Positions 13,601-27,649 of a stretch of 64,000 nt of DNA are shown piece by piece. The DNA is taken from assembly GCA_013398015.1 (NCBI GenBank), contig VZRR01011338.1:62001-126000 (forward strand), in the 5' to 3' direction. Within the stretch, counting starts at the first letter, position 1, and every line of letters begins with the position of its first letter. A model generated the notes under the pieces. That model searched no databases, was not told the DNA's origin, and was given only the letters and a program-made list of their open reading frames with translations. The position numbers were made by a program, and so were the translations under genes. This stretch comes from Oreocharis arfaki. Taxonomy: Eukaryota > Chordata > Aves > Passeriformes > Paramythiidae.

Positions 13601-16328
13601 CATTTTCCTAGTAGAGTAAGCAATCTCATTTCACTTACAGATCTTTTTTACCTTCAGGTGATGGTGTTATGCAGCAGCAAATAAACAATTCAGGTAACAC
13701 TACTCCTTTATCTTGGACACCAAATCTTTATCTAAAAAAAGTTGAGACTATTAACCTTTGGAGCCTGAGCTCCAGCTAGAAATTAATTTTGCTTTACTGC
13801 CCATCTCTGTATGAAAACTACTTAGGAGTTGAATACTTACTGCAGTAATAGCCTTCGAAGTTCAGTCCTTATAGGCATTAATTTATGTAAAATATTTACC
13901 CTGAAAATATGAGAACAATGGACCTTACTTATTCATTATGTATATTCTGTCTAATAACTACGGGATAAACTTCACCCAGCTGTGTTTGACTGAGATCAAA
14001 TGTAATAAAAGACTGATAATAAATACTGAATTGCTATAGAAAAATCTGAGCTGAAGGTCTTCTTGCATGAATAAACTGAAATCAAGACTACACTTTACAC
14101 TATGCTTGTAGAATTTGGAAGTAGAAAGCGGAGAGTTCTATGGAGATTAATCTGTTATAATTCAACAATCTTTTATATTTTTAAACAAGGCTCTACAAAA
14201 CAAGGTCACAAAGGACATTCCTCATTGTTCATTAAAGCTGCTATTTCCTTGTGTATGGTACTGCAGGGTGGAGTACGACTATTTTCTGCGAATCAACCGA
14301 GAAAGCTATCAGAATATAATAAAATTTAAATGTGTATTCTTATCAGATCCTCCCTAAGAGCTGAATATTTTCATTTTGACTGCATTATGTCAGATAATTT
14401 AATTCCAAGGAAAAAACTTTACTACTCAGTATCCACTATGGATTTTATCTCTGAGTAGTCTGCTGTTCTGTCATTTTTATGCTGTATTCCATATTGAAAT
14501 GCTGGGATATGCTACCAGTTTTTGTTACATTCTAAAAGACATGTGAAATTATGCCAGCTCACCACTAGGTGAGCTGCCCATGCTAAGTTTAGGGCTATGT
14601 TATAGACCACAGCAGCAATAGGTTTAGGTCAGAGGAAAACAGGAGGTTTCTTGGGGTAGCAACCTTCCGTCTTTTGCTCCTCCAGCCAGAAGCCTGACTG
14701 CTCTGGAAACCCTCTCTGGCACTCTCCAGCCTGCTGCTCCTGAGGGACAGAGGAAACAGTGTCCACTTACACCAGATCAGTGGTTTCCTTTTCCTCCCTG
14801 GACATACCCCAAACGCAGATAACTTGAAATATGTAGACATTTTCTAGATATTTTCAGATCTCTCACTTTGCTGTAACTTCTCTAGACTATCTCCCTTGAC
14901 CTCTGCTGGTTTTCCCAGCTCTTTCTCTGCTAACCACCCTCTAAGCCTGAGCCAGTCACCCCAGATACAAGAAGAAGAAGAGAGCAAAATTCATTCTAAG
15001 CTGCTGAGAAAATTTATGACAGCCTTGGCTAGACTGACCTCAGGTGATATGGTCTGTAAATGCAATCTGGACATCTTCTACCCCAACAGTCATATGAATT
15101 CTGTAAACAGGAGTGCACAGAAAATTCTGAATGTGGTTATTTGAACTTAAACCTATTGTACACATGTAAACTGAATTAATTTAACTATTATGCATTTAAT
15201 TACAGAGGTGCCTCAAGATATATTTCCCACTTTGACAGGCCATGCATGCTGGCAGCACAGAAGATGCAGTTAGTGAGTTATGACCATACTCATTAAGGTG
15301 TGTGGGCCAGGGCAGGCGACCTCAGGGAGACACAGAGGGAGATATGACTTACTTGAAAGAATACATTGAAAATACTTATATAGATTCATGAAACTTCCAA
15401 TAAACTAATTTAATCCTCTTCTATGTTATTTATATGACAAGTTTAGTGATAGAAATGTTTGAGACCTTATTCAGTCCCTTTGTCTAAATTTTTAGCTACA
15501 GTTTAATATTTAGTAACTTGTCCTGTTTCCTTCTACATCTTCTTGCATCTTAAGCAATGAAGTTGCTACCGCTTCCCTTAGAGAAAGATTCCATAACTTG
15601 CAATTTCTCACTTGTCAGGACATTTTCTCACACCATTTTGCATGCTTCCTGTACTAATTTTTTCCAGTTCTGCTAGCAAGAATCATCTACTACTTTTAGC
15701 AAGAGCAGCAATGAGTATTGCTGTTACTATTCTTGTATTATTCCAGTAGCTGTGGGGTGCCCCCATACACTGGTGTAATCTGACAAATATTCCTGCCCCA
15801 AAGCAGTAAAACTCATGAATTAGCATTCTGGCAATCTCATGAGAATTCATCACACATGAAACATTTCCCCTGTTTTTCAATGACACATAGATGCACCCAA
15901 TATTTTTATTTTGAAATGCAGAAGAAATGTATCTTTTGGGTTTAAGCCATTGGTGGATTTGGGCTTCAATAACCCAGAGAGCTGTTGGGTGAGCTGTTCT
16001 GGATATGTCCTGTTTATCTGCAAGGAAAAGGCAGCCAGTGTTGTTTTATTCCTCCTGATGAAGTTCAGGTACTTCTTCTTCAGCTTAAAATGGAGTTTTC
16101 AGTTTTGGGTCTAGAATGAAGACCAGCCTTCCCATCTGACTAGAACTGCTGAGTCTAGAACTTTGTGTTAAATGTGGAAACTTAACTGAGAAGATCAGTT
16201 TACCAAGACACAACATGACTGTAAGTTGTAAGGCCAACAGCTGCAGCTGAACTTTGGCGAATACAGCAACATCTATGAAAGGCAAGGTATTTCAAATGGT
16301 CAAAACTGAGCAATGTAATTCCATCAGG

Positions 16329-16370
16329 AATTCAGAGCTAAAACACAATACTGTGTTTTAGCTCTAAATT
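16329..16370. repeat. Short inverted repeat / hairpin
   Basis: A perfect 14-bp stem (left arm 16334-16347, right arm 16352-16365) surrounds a 4-base loop 'atac'. After one C/A mismatch the pairing resumes for four more pairs on each side, giving arms of 19 bases. The arms are AT-rich and contain 'gagctaaaacac' and its complement. It could extrude as a cruciform or fold in RNA. There are no flanking signs of a transposon. Confidence 0.85.
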
Positions 16371-19300
16371 TTAAAAAATTAAATTTCTGAAGTTTCTTTA
16401 AACATAATGTTATAGAAAACTCGTCACATGGAATGGAAACATTCTCATTTGCTAAAGCCAAAACATTTTGTTGTGTCATAATATCTTTTTTTTCCTTGCT
16501 GTAATGTTATGATTTATAATGCTATGTACTGCTTTTAAAGTGTTATTTTAACTTCAAAACAGATATCTAAATTAGGCTTTTTAGTCTGTTTTGTATAAGT
16601 ATGGACATGTCTCAATCCAAGGTTTTTCTTTCAGTGTACAGCATTTCCCTGCAGCAGAAAACTCTATTGGAAAATTTTCAACTATCATTTTTTAATGCAT
16701 AAGCCATTCTCCTTTATGCAATTAACATCTCAAGATTAACAACAGTAGAGCATTTTGTTGTTTTCCTGAAGCAGAAATTTTGCTTAAATTGCCCATTTCT
16801 CAGGTGTATGATTCAGTGCCTAGAACTACAGGCAATTTTTTACATAATTTGCACAGTTTGCCAATAACTTGGGTGTGAGCAGTTAAAGAAATCCATTAAC
16901 TACCTGTAAGTGCTGGAGTCATTAATCCTTACAGATGTGTACTCTTCAAATACATGGGATGAAAAATCCTGATTCCTTGAATAATATTTTTTAGATAGCT
17001 TGCTTTCAAGCATATTTTCCATTGTGTAATTTAATCTTAAGGGTTTGTACAATGTGATGTGGTTCAGAACTCAGAAAATAAATTCTTAAACAAAATACTG
17101 AGAGGTGCTGCTTTATCTGCTGTTCTTAATTGTTCAAAGCAAAATAATTGAACAGCATGGGACAGAATCCAGAAGCTGATCACAGGAATTTGGTGGCCAG
17201 TTGCTCTATATGGAGATCCTCAGCATTGCTTGCCTAAGAATCTTTACTATATTTTTGCAGTAAACATTTACAAGGTTAGGTTTAGGGACTTTGCATATTC
17301 AGTTTATACTGATAGTCTAATGTCTTTTGTTTTTTTGGTCCACGTATATTTGGTGTTTTGAAAGAGGGCTGTGGAATTACACCAAAGAGCAGCTACTTAT
17401 CTAACCTGCATCTAGAGGAGCGGCAGAGGCAAATGCTGAAGTGGAACCATTAAGGCTCAGCAAAGGGAAATGGCTGTCACAAGGATGCGGTGCTATCCTA
17501 ATGTTAAACACTGCCAGTCATGGGAAAAAATCTCGTCAGTTCAGTCTTACTTTGATCACTACATTTCTACAGAGGGCCTGCCCCAGCCCTGCATGCAGAG
17601 TACAAGCCTGACTAGACTCCTTCAAAGAGATCCTTATGTTGGATGTGGCTTCCAGTGCTGGGTTAAAATCACCTTCTGAATTACTTAACCTAAGAGCATT
17701 CATTTGAAATAGTATGATTACAAGAAAAGTCACTTCAGGAATGTTGGCTTGCCTGTAGTTTCCTAGGGGCAGATTTTTAAGATGAAACTATAAAACAGTA
17801 AAATGTTATTGAGCAGTAAAAGATTATGGAAATCTACACTGTCAAAAATAAACCCATTTCAAAATACCTTACCAATTCTTTTACTCAAAGATATAATAGA
17901 TATGAGTCCTTTTCTAGATCTTTTTCTCTGGGCAGCACATACTTTGTAAGCTTTCAGCTGGACTAGATTAATGTGAATGGAAATGAAGGACAAATCCTTG
18001 TCTCTGGTTCAGCAGGATCATCACATGTATTTAATTCCAAACACCTGATTCTCTCTAATTCAAACCTTAAAGAATGAAGGATCAATAGTTCATTCATGAC
18101 TGACTGTTGCTAGTAATACTGCAAAACAGATAGCTTTTATGTCAATTAAGTAACATATATCTCTGAGATATACCAGAAACTTCAAGTGAAGATTTTGGAT
18201 TTTTTTTATGCCCTTCTACCTCATGAAACTAAAATGCGAGCGTATGGTGCATGGTGACACTGAATATCCACACGAAATGGCACTGCAATATCAAAAAGAC
18301 ACCAGCATGTTTGCAGACAAAAATTACAATGAAAAGAGAGAATGTTGAAATTTCAAAATAATGTGGAAAACATAAATCAATAACTGTAACATAAGAAAAA
18401 GTAAGGTAGATGCACTGAAACCCAGGGAAAAAAAGAACCACAAGCAAGAAAATAAGAGGAAATGATTAAATTGTGTGTGCATGTTTTTCCAGAATATGTT
18501 AGAAAGTAAACTGTGGGTACTGGAGAAAATGTTGAGCCAGATATTAATTGAACAAGTCAGAAAGAAATTTGGAGCATTCATGAGAAAAGAAATTTATCAA
18601 TGATATAAAAAGAAAACTATAAACGCAACCAAGAAATCAATGAGATCAGAAATCTCACAAAGAAATACGGGAGCGATAACTTCAGGCTAAGAGAAAGTGA
18701 TGTGGTGTAAAGATGACCTGAGAAGAGGACACTAATAGAAAACACAAAGAAGTCACGTTATCCCAAAATCATGAAGGCTCTAATGCACTGAGTCCAAGTC
18801 CTGTCTAGACATACGACACAGAGCAAGACAGAATTGCTGGCACACAACACCCACAAAGCTGAAGAAAACTTCATCCCAGTGCAGAAATCTGTCTTTGAGC
18901 CTAAATTTCTCCTTAGTTCTACATCCAGAAAAAGACAAGATTGCTCCAGTTCCAGTCCTTAATTTCTATGCATATGTCCAGAACAATATTAGAAGCGGTG
19001 GCTGACTCAGACAAACTCTCAGTTGAGTGTGGTATTCTAATTTTAAACATTCTGTTATTCATTCTGTGATCACATCATGAGATCACACATGAAATCTTGT
19101 TCATCACAATTTTATTACACTGTGAATTTTGGATCTGTGGCTTTACAGTGCGAAATTCATTCATCCATATGAGGATGCCCGAAATGCTCTGTGTATGATC
19201 GCATAGACTCCTTTTTGACCAGGGAGAGAAATAAGCAGTTCTAAAGAATCATTCATTTTATCTACTTCAGACATCTCTAGAAGAGATGAAACATACCCCA

Positions 19301-20328
19301 CATATGTCAGCGATGCTCCATTAACTGCAGACAGGGCTGCAGGCGAGTACCTCAGAGGGAGATCTCTGATACAGGTGTCTCACACTTTGAACGGAAGTAG
19401 CTTAGATCTTACAACAGTGCCAGCACTACGTGAATTAAGTGAATTTTCTAATAAACAGCAATCCATTACGAGAAAATTAAACGTGAATTGCCTGTAAGTA
19501 ACCTGGGGGCCAATCAGATTTTATTCCAATTGGAAGGGGAACACAATTTAATCGACTTTATTGACCTCCAGAGACATGAAAAGGCTGTTTCTAAGTCCAT
19601 CTGTAAAGAACTATTTATCAAATTGATACCAAGTATGAAAATATTTTTCTTCAGATATGATCATCATTTTTTACAGCAGAAAATATTTGAATTGGAAAAA
19701 GGGGGTAAAACTGCTAGGACAGAAATCCTGGCCCAAGCAGTACCATGCAGCCAATGAAGGTATGCAGCAAAGCCAGGCAGGTGGTGAGAGGTGTCACTTA
19801 GCCAGAAACTACCCAGAGTCCATCATAAGTATCATGAACCATTTCCAATGTAATATTCCTTTTGCATTAATCTGTGTCACCCTGAAGCAGTTATTTCACT
19901 CCCCTGAATGCCCTCCGTCCACTTGCCAGTCATCACAGATGAGAATAGGAGATTTTCATAACTGAACCTGATCCTGTCCAGGATAGAGTAACTATCAGAG
20001 TGTGCCTGCAGTTACTGTTTCTACGGCTACTGCTGTATTTGCCAAAATTAATAAAAATACTGGTCTGGGTGTCCAACAAAAGGTACATCACAGTTTGGTG
20101 CAATGAAAGTTTCAGATCCCTGCAGGAGGTAGTTGTGCTTAACAACAAGACAACTTCTAACCCATATGCCATGAACTGTGTGACAAGCTTCATCAAGAAA
20201 AAAAAAAAGGTTTAGAAGCATGCTTCAAAAAAATTTGGGGAGCAGCAGCAAAATATTTTGTATGATCACATCTGTGAAGAGCAAGGTCCATGTATCAATC
20301 CTCTCCACCCTCTTTCTACCCTTCTATT
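16371..20328. other. Gene-free unique DNA
   Basis: No gene, RNA or transposon is recognised. Open frames are at most about 100 codons (19488-19757 and 19657-19965, plus strand, overlapping in different frames) and carry no family motif. The region is AT-rich with many short homopolymers. Confidence 0.6.
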
Positions 20329-20393
20329 AAAAGGAAAAAAAAAAAAAAAACAAAAAAGGAAGCAAAGAAGAAGAGAGAGAAGGGGGAAAAAGA
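20329..20393 (+). repeat. Poly-A / purine-rich tract
   Basis: A run of 16 A at 20335-20350 continues into an A/G-rich stretch with GAGAGAGA and GGGGG. Only two C residues interrupt about 65 bases. It resembles a decayed poly-A tail or simple purine repeat. I could not find a processed gene copy directly upstream or matching target-site duplications, so I call it simple sequence. Confidence 0.75.
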
Positions 20394-23300
20394 CCTAATG
20401 CCAGAAAGTCTTTTTGAAGTATTTCTTCTCTTGATTAAGAGTTCTCAGTTTGGCAAGACCTAAATCAAGATACATCAAAGAGGATTGAAAATAAAGAGCA
20501 GCTGAATGAAAATGTATGAGATGACAGAATGAATAAACAATAATAACTGTGCATATGTTTAAGTCATCTGAAAGTGATTGCAGCAATGTGTTAAATGTCC
20601 GGAAATACACATTAAAATAGCATCATAATTCCCTAAGGGAAAAAAAAGTCTGCTTAAATCTTAAATAAATCTCATTTAGACTAAACTGCATCCATTCTTC
20701 CCTTTGTGTTACGACTTCAGGAGCTTTCCCATCCTCTCTGTTTGGTTATGTATAATGGGAAAACCACTACTGTTCTTGCTCAGGTTTTCTGTGATGTCAG
20801 TGGGTTTCTAGAGGTAAATATACTGGCAACATAGCCAAAACAAGAACCTCTCCACCACTTATAACTCGTGTGGAGGGGATGAAGAAGCAAGGGCTTATAC
20901 ATGCCTTCTGTTTGCTGGCATTTGTTTTCCTCCTGTTGAAAAGTGGTTTTCTCCTGATAAAAGGTTGGAGAACGTGATTAAACATTTAAGGGAAATTATT
21001 CACAATTCGCTGCATGAGGCTTGAGGGTTGAAGACAAGACCAATAGAAATAGATGTAAAAGGGAAATACAGGACAAAACTCAGGAAGATAATAGGCAGCA
21101 GAAAGCACTATGAGATTAATAACATGATGGCATCAGTTTTTGTTTCCATTTTCAAATTCTCCACATTCTGGTACCTATGGAAATAATCTAACAACGGGAC
21201 ATTGCTGACAAAGTTACCAGGTATTTTAACTTGGGGTATTCCAGCTTTAAAATAACCCTGTATCCTCTGTTCCATTTATTTTCTGTCAGCTGAAAAACCT
21301 TGAAAATTAATTTTTAAAAAGTACAACTCTTACAAAACTATTCTTAATGCATGTTATTAAAAGAGAGCTGGCTCTCTTTAGTACTGGGACTTTGCACTAC
21401 CTGTGTTTCCGTTGTGGCATTGTAAACACGTTTGAACAGCACCACCACAGCTGTATTTTAACAAGGTGACAGAATAATGGCTTTGTCTCTGTCGAATTTT
21501 TTCAAGCATTCGGACTTTAGGAAACCTTGCAGTAAATGTCTAGCAAGTAGCTAAGAAGTTGAGATTAGTTTTTTGCTCTGGTATTATCTGATAGGCTATC
21601 ATTATCAGTCACTAATGCCTTTCATGAAATGGACAAAAGGTCCGGGATATCACTCATGTGGCTCTTCTAAAATGCCCTGAGGTTTTCTGTTTTGGTTTGG
21701 TTTTGTTTTATCTCTGAGTGTGACAAAATGTGGCAGACAGGAGGGCACCACAGAATACTTCTTAATCATTTCACATATGTTGAACACAAGGTGTTTAAAG
21801 ATAAGGCTGTGGAAATCAATGCATACATAGATGCTTTTGTCTTACCCTGTGCCAGAAAGTGTAGCACACTTACTAATGCTGCAACTCTACACAGGCAGCT
21901 GAGTGCAACTTATTTGATCCTGTATTTACATTGCTACAGTTTATAAGGAAGCAGAGTGGATACATTTGAAAACATGAGGTGAGAATTTTGAAATGAGCGC
22001 CAGTTTTGCTTTCGGAACTCGAGCAACAGGGAGTTCTAATTAAGTATGGAGTACAGCACCATCTGTATTGGTGTATGATGCTTCACAACGTACCAAGCTA
22101 AAATATACCCTCCTTGTTTATTCTTAAGCAATGAGAAGTTCATGAACCAATGGATGGGATTCTATAGGCTGGGTAAAATCACAATGGATCTCATGTTCTC
22201 TCTCCTCTTACTCTCATGGACTTCTAAACTAGCAATTTTTATAAAATAAAGGTGGGACCAGGCATCTGTTGTCTCCAGCTATAAACCATCTCTTTTTATT
22301 TACCCTATACTGCTAGATGACCTTTAGTCATCTCCAATCCAAGGCAAAAACATCAGTGGCCTGAGATCAGCTGAAGAAGTAAGGAGTCCTGATTAAGTAA
22401 TCACCTAATCCCTCCTCTCATCTATCTGCACACCCACTAGAGACAAACCTAATGATGTTGCAGGATAATGGGATCTGCTTTTAATTGTTGTCTATTTTTA
22501 GTACAGATTAGGCTGCCTACTACAATGTGAAGGTGCTCCTGTTGAGTAGCCCTGTAGATAGCTGAGCACGTCCCTCAGCAAGCCAGGAATGCAGCCAAAT
22601 GAAGAAGCATCTTCCCAGAGCAGGCAAATAACCTAATGGCCAAATAACTGCAACTCAGAGCAGAAAAAGCTTCTATCTGTGGGTCTACCCAGCCCTAACC
22701 TCTGATTGGAACACATTGGCGCTTATATTTGTCTTAGTCTGCTACTCATCTGCAAATTCGGCAAAGTCCTGATTCTACTTGCCACGTTCACAGGTGTGCT
22801 CTTGGCCGTCCTCAGCTTTACAAAACTCCTTTTCCAGCTTCTCCTCCACTCTGCCTTTCCTTTCTTCCTGCCCTGCAATGAAGCCAGAAACTCCCAGGAG
22901 TGTCCCAACACCTCTTGGATCAGTGTTCAGATAATTTTTGCCCTTTCTGATACTGCCAACGATGGGGATGTACCTCTGTTTGCCTGCTCTGACAGTTAGA
23001 AGTTTATGTGAGAGATTATAGCTGGAAAAAGCAGTCTCTTGAGTAAAAACTCATCACAATAATTAGGAAAATAGGCTCCTACTGTCTTGAAACTTCAAGA
23101 GCCTAGTGTTTACCAATTATCTGTTTGCCCAAAACACATTTGACTTATGGCTGCATTCTCTTCGCCTCAGTTACATCCTCCCTTGCCCTTCTCATTTCCA
23201 TCTCCCCACCCAATGCCACCTCTTGTCCTCAGTGTCTCCAGGAGTTCCTTCTCACTAATTTATCATCCTTCCTAACCGAAATTCAGCATCTCTGATACAG

Positions 23301-26300
23301 ATGAAACCAAACCTAAAAAATCTGTCCAACCCCATTGCAGCTCAGAGATCCTATTGTCCTTTTGAGGTCATTCTGATGTTATGCCCCTTTCTTGCTCCAC
23401 CTGCCAACTCTGCCCACACAAGGGGCATGGCTGCAGAGGAATACTCCTCTGAGACAAGATAGTCACGTACCCAGTTAAGCCACTGTAAGGACAGCAGCAC
23501 AACCAACCTACTGTAGCTGTGCTGGGAATTTCACCAGCTCCCACAAACCCTTATCTGGTAAGACCTGCAGGGCACACACTGTCTGCTCTGTTTGTCTTCT
23601 GCACAGAGGAGGCTTCAGGCATTGTAGGATCAAAAGTAATTGGTATGGGTAATTCCTTTAGATGCATCAGTACAGGGCATTAAAAACACCTTTCTAGGCT
23701 TCTGAAAGTCTGAAGGGAGATAATTATTTAACAAAAGCCCTTCCCCTCTGGCTCAGCCTGTAAATACAGTAATTTCCATATTATTCTGCTAAAGAAAAAG
23801 ACTTCTACTCTTACATTTGTGAGTAGTTTTCTTCCTTCTGTGGGACTGCTCACATTCATAAAGAAAAAAACAGGTGAAGGTCTCTTCAGCGTCGGTATGA
23901 CTTCTGATACATATACATTTAAAGACTCCACTAATACTCTCAGCACTGCAGGAAAATGTTATGTCCTACATGTTTATGTTAAATATTTGTTTTTAATGGC
24001 TGAGTTTTAAAGAATAAATTAAAATACTAGGAGATAAACAGATAAATACTTTTTTTTCCTTAAAACTGGAAAAGTATTTCAGAAACATTCTTGTACTATT
24101 TTATTAGTCCCAAAATGTATCTAGCAGGATGTCAAAGGTGAACAATATTACTAAATATAAAGAAACCATGAAGAAGTTTACGTGTCTAGAACTGAGAGTA
24201 GTTTTGGAAGGAAAATGAAATTTTCAAGCTTGAATTGTATCAGAAATATATTTTTTCTTTCAAAAGAAATTCTGATTCTTAGTGCCAAGAGACCAACATT
24301 ATGTGTAAAGAGAAATCCAACATGTACAGTGCTTGCAGCTGTGAATACTAGTGCTGGATGAACGACCGTACACATAGCTGTAGGTCTCACTGGACTCATC
24401 ACGTTGTTCCCTATTTGTGATAGTAAATCAAATTCTTTGTCCAGAAAGAGTCACCACTTACTGCTAAATGGAATCATATGATTGTTTCTTAGCCACATGG
24501 TATTGACTTCTGTTCACTAAATGGCTGACCCACATTCAGGAGACACGCCTGGGAAAATCACTGCACTTCAAATTCCACAAAGAAAATCAAAGAGAAAGCT
24601 TTTTAAGAACAGAATGTGAGAGAGCAAGCTTATTCATGAAAGAAACGTAAGACACTCGAGATATTTTTGTCCAAGTTTTACATCAACACTGCCATATATT
24701 TCATTCAATTGCTGTAGACTTCAATATTTTAAGCTATTGCCATCTTCTCCCTGTCTACAGAAATGGAAGGAGGGAATTGCCAGTTCTTCAATATTTTACA
24801 TTCAGTTTTTTCTTATTATATAAGAGACTCACCAGCCTTCTTTCTCTGGGGCTTCATGGCTTCCTTTCCCCCCTTTTCTAACAAATGACACATGGCATAA
24901 GAACTCCTTTTTCCTGGGATTTGCTCCATGACATCATATTTACATAGCGCAAGACCATCTTCACATCACCAGCTCTGCACAGGAGTGTAGTGGTCTTGGA
25001 CTTGAAATGTTTTTAAAACAATTCCAGATAAAAAGCAATTCTGTAACTGAAACATGTTTTCCATTGTGCGGTATGGTTCTCTGTAGGGTTGACCACAAGC
25101 AGGCCAGAATACCATTCAGCAATACATTATTGCAACATACTTTGCCTGACATAGATTTTCATCTTTAATACTCTCTGTGATCTACAAACAAGTATTTTTA
25201 TACTCCTTTTTTAGTTCCCTGAATCTGTCAGCTCCTAGTAACATAGGTCTTCCAAGCATCCATTCAGCCTCCCTTTTCAGCAGTGGCTTTAGTGGCTCAG
25301 TCAGAATCTCTTCCTGCTAACTTTGCAGATACTATTTTCTGAGGTTTTACTTTATCATTCCAGGAATAGAAAAATTGTGAGTAGGATGCACAGCTTCAAA
25401 ATAGACCAAAAATCATCATTTTTTCAGCAAGATTAACCACTAAGAGGAAAATAGGCTATAACCTCTCACTTTTTGAGAGCTCCCAGCTGTAACAAATCTG
25501 ATGAGCTCATTAGATTAATATGAGAAACATTATTTTGCTTTAAAATATTTGTGAATACATGACGATGATAGAAGTGATCATTTAATGTTTTCTGAACAAA
25601 GAGCACTTAAGAAGTTGCAATACCAATGCAAAACTGAAGTCTATACCCCAGAATACCTGTTACAATGTAATTCAAAGAACGTGTTTGCTGTACAGAGAAA
25701 ACCAGGAGCCAGGAAATGTCGGGATGGAACCTTGTCAAACACACGCAACTAGGTAAATATGCCTTCGGCTAGTGTAATAAATTGAAAGTGGAATGTCTAT
25801 GTTTAGTAAACACAGCATTCAGCTAGAATTTGAAATTTTCATTCTCAAAATGTTGGCTTAAAATACACCAAAAAATAACAATCATAGTGCTAACCCATGT
25901 ATGGGAAACAATTTGGGTACTCTGAGACCAATAGTTTTCTCCTTAACTACAAAAGGTATCTGAAATTGGGGAAAAAAAACCAAACCAAACCAAACCACAC
26001 CAGACAGACGAAATCATGCTTGTGCAAGGGTGGCCTACAGAAGGAGGAAAGTAGAGACTCATGGATGACACACAATATAATAGGTGCTAAATGTGGAAAT
26101 CCTTCAGGTGTTTGCCAAGGGCTGATGGACACAGAGACATGTAGAAAAGACCAGACTGAGGCACCAGACCCATTTTACTACCTTTCTGCAGAATACTGTA
26201 AACCAGAAGTTTTTTCTGGTGCCCCCAGATTTAAATCTCCATGCCATGATGTATGTTTACTGAAATAACTGAAATAATCACTAAAATAAAAAACCAGAGC

Positions 26301-27534
26301 AGCTGAGAAATTTAGCAGAGCTACAGCAGCTGGGAATATGCAACACTCTTTTATAAATCCATCATTTGATATTTGCCATTGTACACAATGGCTTCCCTCT
26401 GGCTTCTATTATTTTAGTGCTCCCTGTATCATTAACTCCCACTTTTTCTGATTCATACTTTATTTCCTGGAAGAGAATTTTTTTTTTTCTTTCTGAACAT
26501 CTTTTTCAGTCTAAGTACTTTCTGCATCTTGTCCCCATCTCTGGACCCCATCATCTAAAGGTGTCCCCTTGAAAGGCTCCATTTACTTCAATAAGCCACT
26601 CCTTCTTCCACTGAGGTGCTTTTACCCTTCTTGAAATATCCTCCGAAGTGATGTGCTGTGAAGTGAAACATTCCCAATGAAATTTCAAAGCCATTGTAAA
26701 TCTATCCAAACATAATGTCGTTTTCTGGTGTTCTGAGTTCAGGAATTTTTTAGTATTGAGGTCTGCATTCAAACTTGGAAAAGTAAACAGAAAAAAAAAA
26801 AATTTAAAAACCACCTCCACCTCTTAGCTGTTTGTAAAAATAGTTTGTTTCCAAGAAGAAGATAACTGTGACTCTGCACACTGTTCCACCTTTATTCACT
26901 ACTCCAAGGCTCTGTCCCAGTTGTGTCTACAATTTAAGATAGGCAAACAAGATTGAACTGAAATTCAAATTCACTTTCAAATATATTTGCATATTTATTT
27001 CTATGTATTATTATTTATTTCTGTGTCTAGGTATAATGAGAAGGAACTGTAACAAGGGTAGTAAATTAAGCTGTTTGTGTCTTGTTTCTGATAGTCTTAG
27101 AGAGTACTACGGGTGGGATTTTAAAAGCCGTGTATAGTGAACTTTCAAGTCTCTCTCCTAAATTTCCATTCACAGTTCCACATTTTGAAGGACTCTGTCT
27201 CTTTCAAAAGCTTTCTTTTCCTAGGGTATTTCCTAGTTTGCATGATCAGCTTCACAGAAGTCCTGTAAAAAATAAAAAATCTGGGCATTTCAGAAGGGTA
27301 AATGAATTTCAGAGAACTGAGAGGAGGGTGTTTAACTTGACATCTTGTGGCTCACTTATACTGAAAGGTGTAAATTTATAAGAAATCACAAGTGATTCAT
27401 CTTTTTTTTTGTATGCTAATTTTCATTAACTTTAGGAGAAATATTAAAATCACTTCTTTATACATACATAATAGGTATTTGCTGCATATTTTTCACTTGG
27501 ATAGAGCAGCAAGCAAATCTGTAGAAGTATATGT
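20394..27534. other. Gene-free unique DNA
   Basis: Nothing recognisable is seen apart from an AAACC microsatellite at 25972-26001. Open frames reach about 123 codons (25897-26268, plus strand), but part of that frame is the microsatellite itself. A 97-codon hydrophobic frame at 22706-22999 shows no known family. This is likely intergenic or intronic. Confidence 0.6.
25972..26001 (+). repeat. (AAACC)n microsatellite
   Basis: An A-run is followed by four AAACC units at 25977-25996 and a variant ACACC unit. It is a simple pentanucleotide repeat and could be length-polymorphic. Confidence 0.85.
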
Positions 27535-27649
27535 CAGGTTGGATGGGGATTTCTGCAACATGGCCTAGTGGGAGGTGTCCCTGCCCACGGCAGGGGATTA
27601 GATGATCTTTTAGGTCCCTTCCAACCCAAACCATTCTGTGATTCTATGA
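27535..27649 (+). mobile_element. CR1 non-LTR retrotransposon, 3' tail fragment
   Basis: This is the last ~115 bases of a CR1 element in plus orientation. It contains the typical blocks 'gtgtccctgcccacggcagg' and 'aggtcccttccaacccaaac' and ends in 'attctgtg attctatg' octamers. CR1 copies are usually 5'-truncated by incomplete reverse transcription, and this is an extreme case with no coding part left. CR1 is the main interspersed repeat of birds, so this also supports the avian assignment. Confidence 0.95.

Larger units (their letters stand above)
7350..16328. other. Gene-free unique DNA
   Basis: No gene or transposon is recognised. A GA-rich tract lies at 7979-8024. The longest open frame of the window lies at 9993-10616 and is listed separately. 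A short GCT run occurs near 12370. A good donor-like site at 12639 has no convincing exon before it. Otherwise I see ordinary AT-rich DNA with dense stops on both strands. Confidence 0.55.

Noticed and set aside
20329..20393. Poly-A tail of a processed pseudogene
   Set aside because: No gene-like sequence lies directly upstream and no matching target-site duplication is seen. The tract continues as mixed purine simple sequence.
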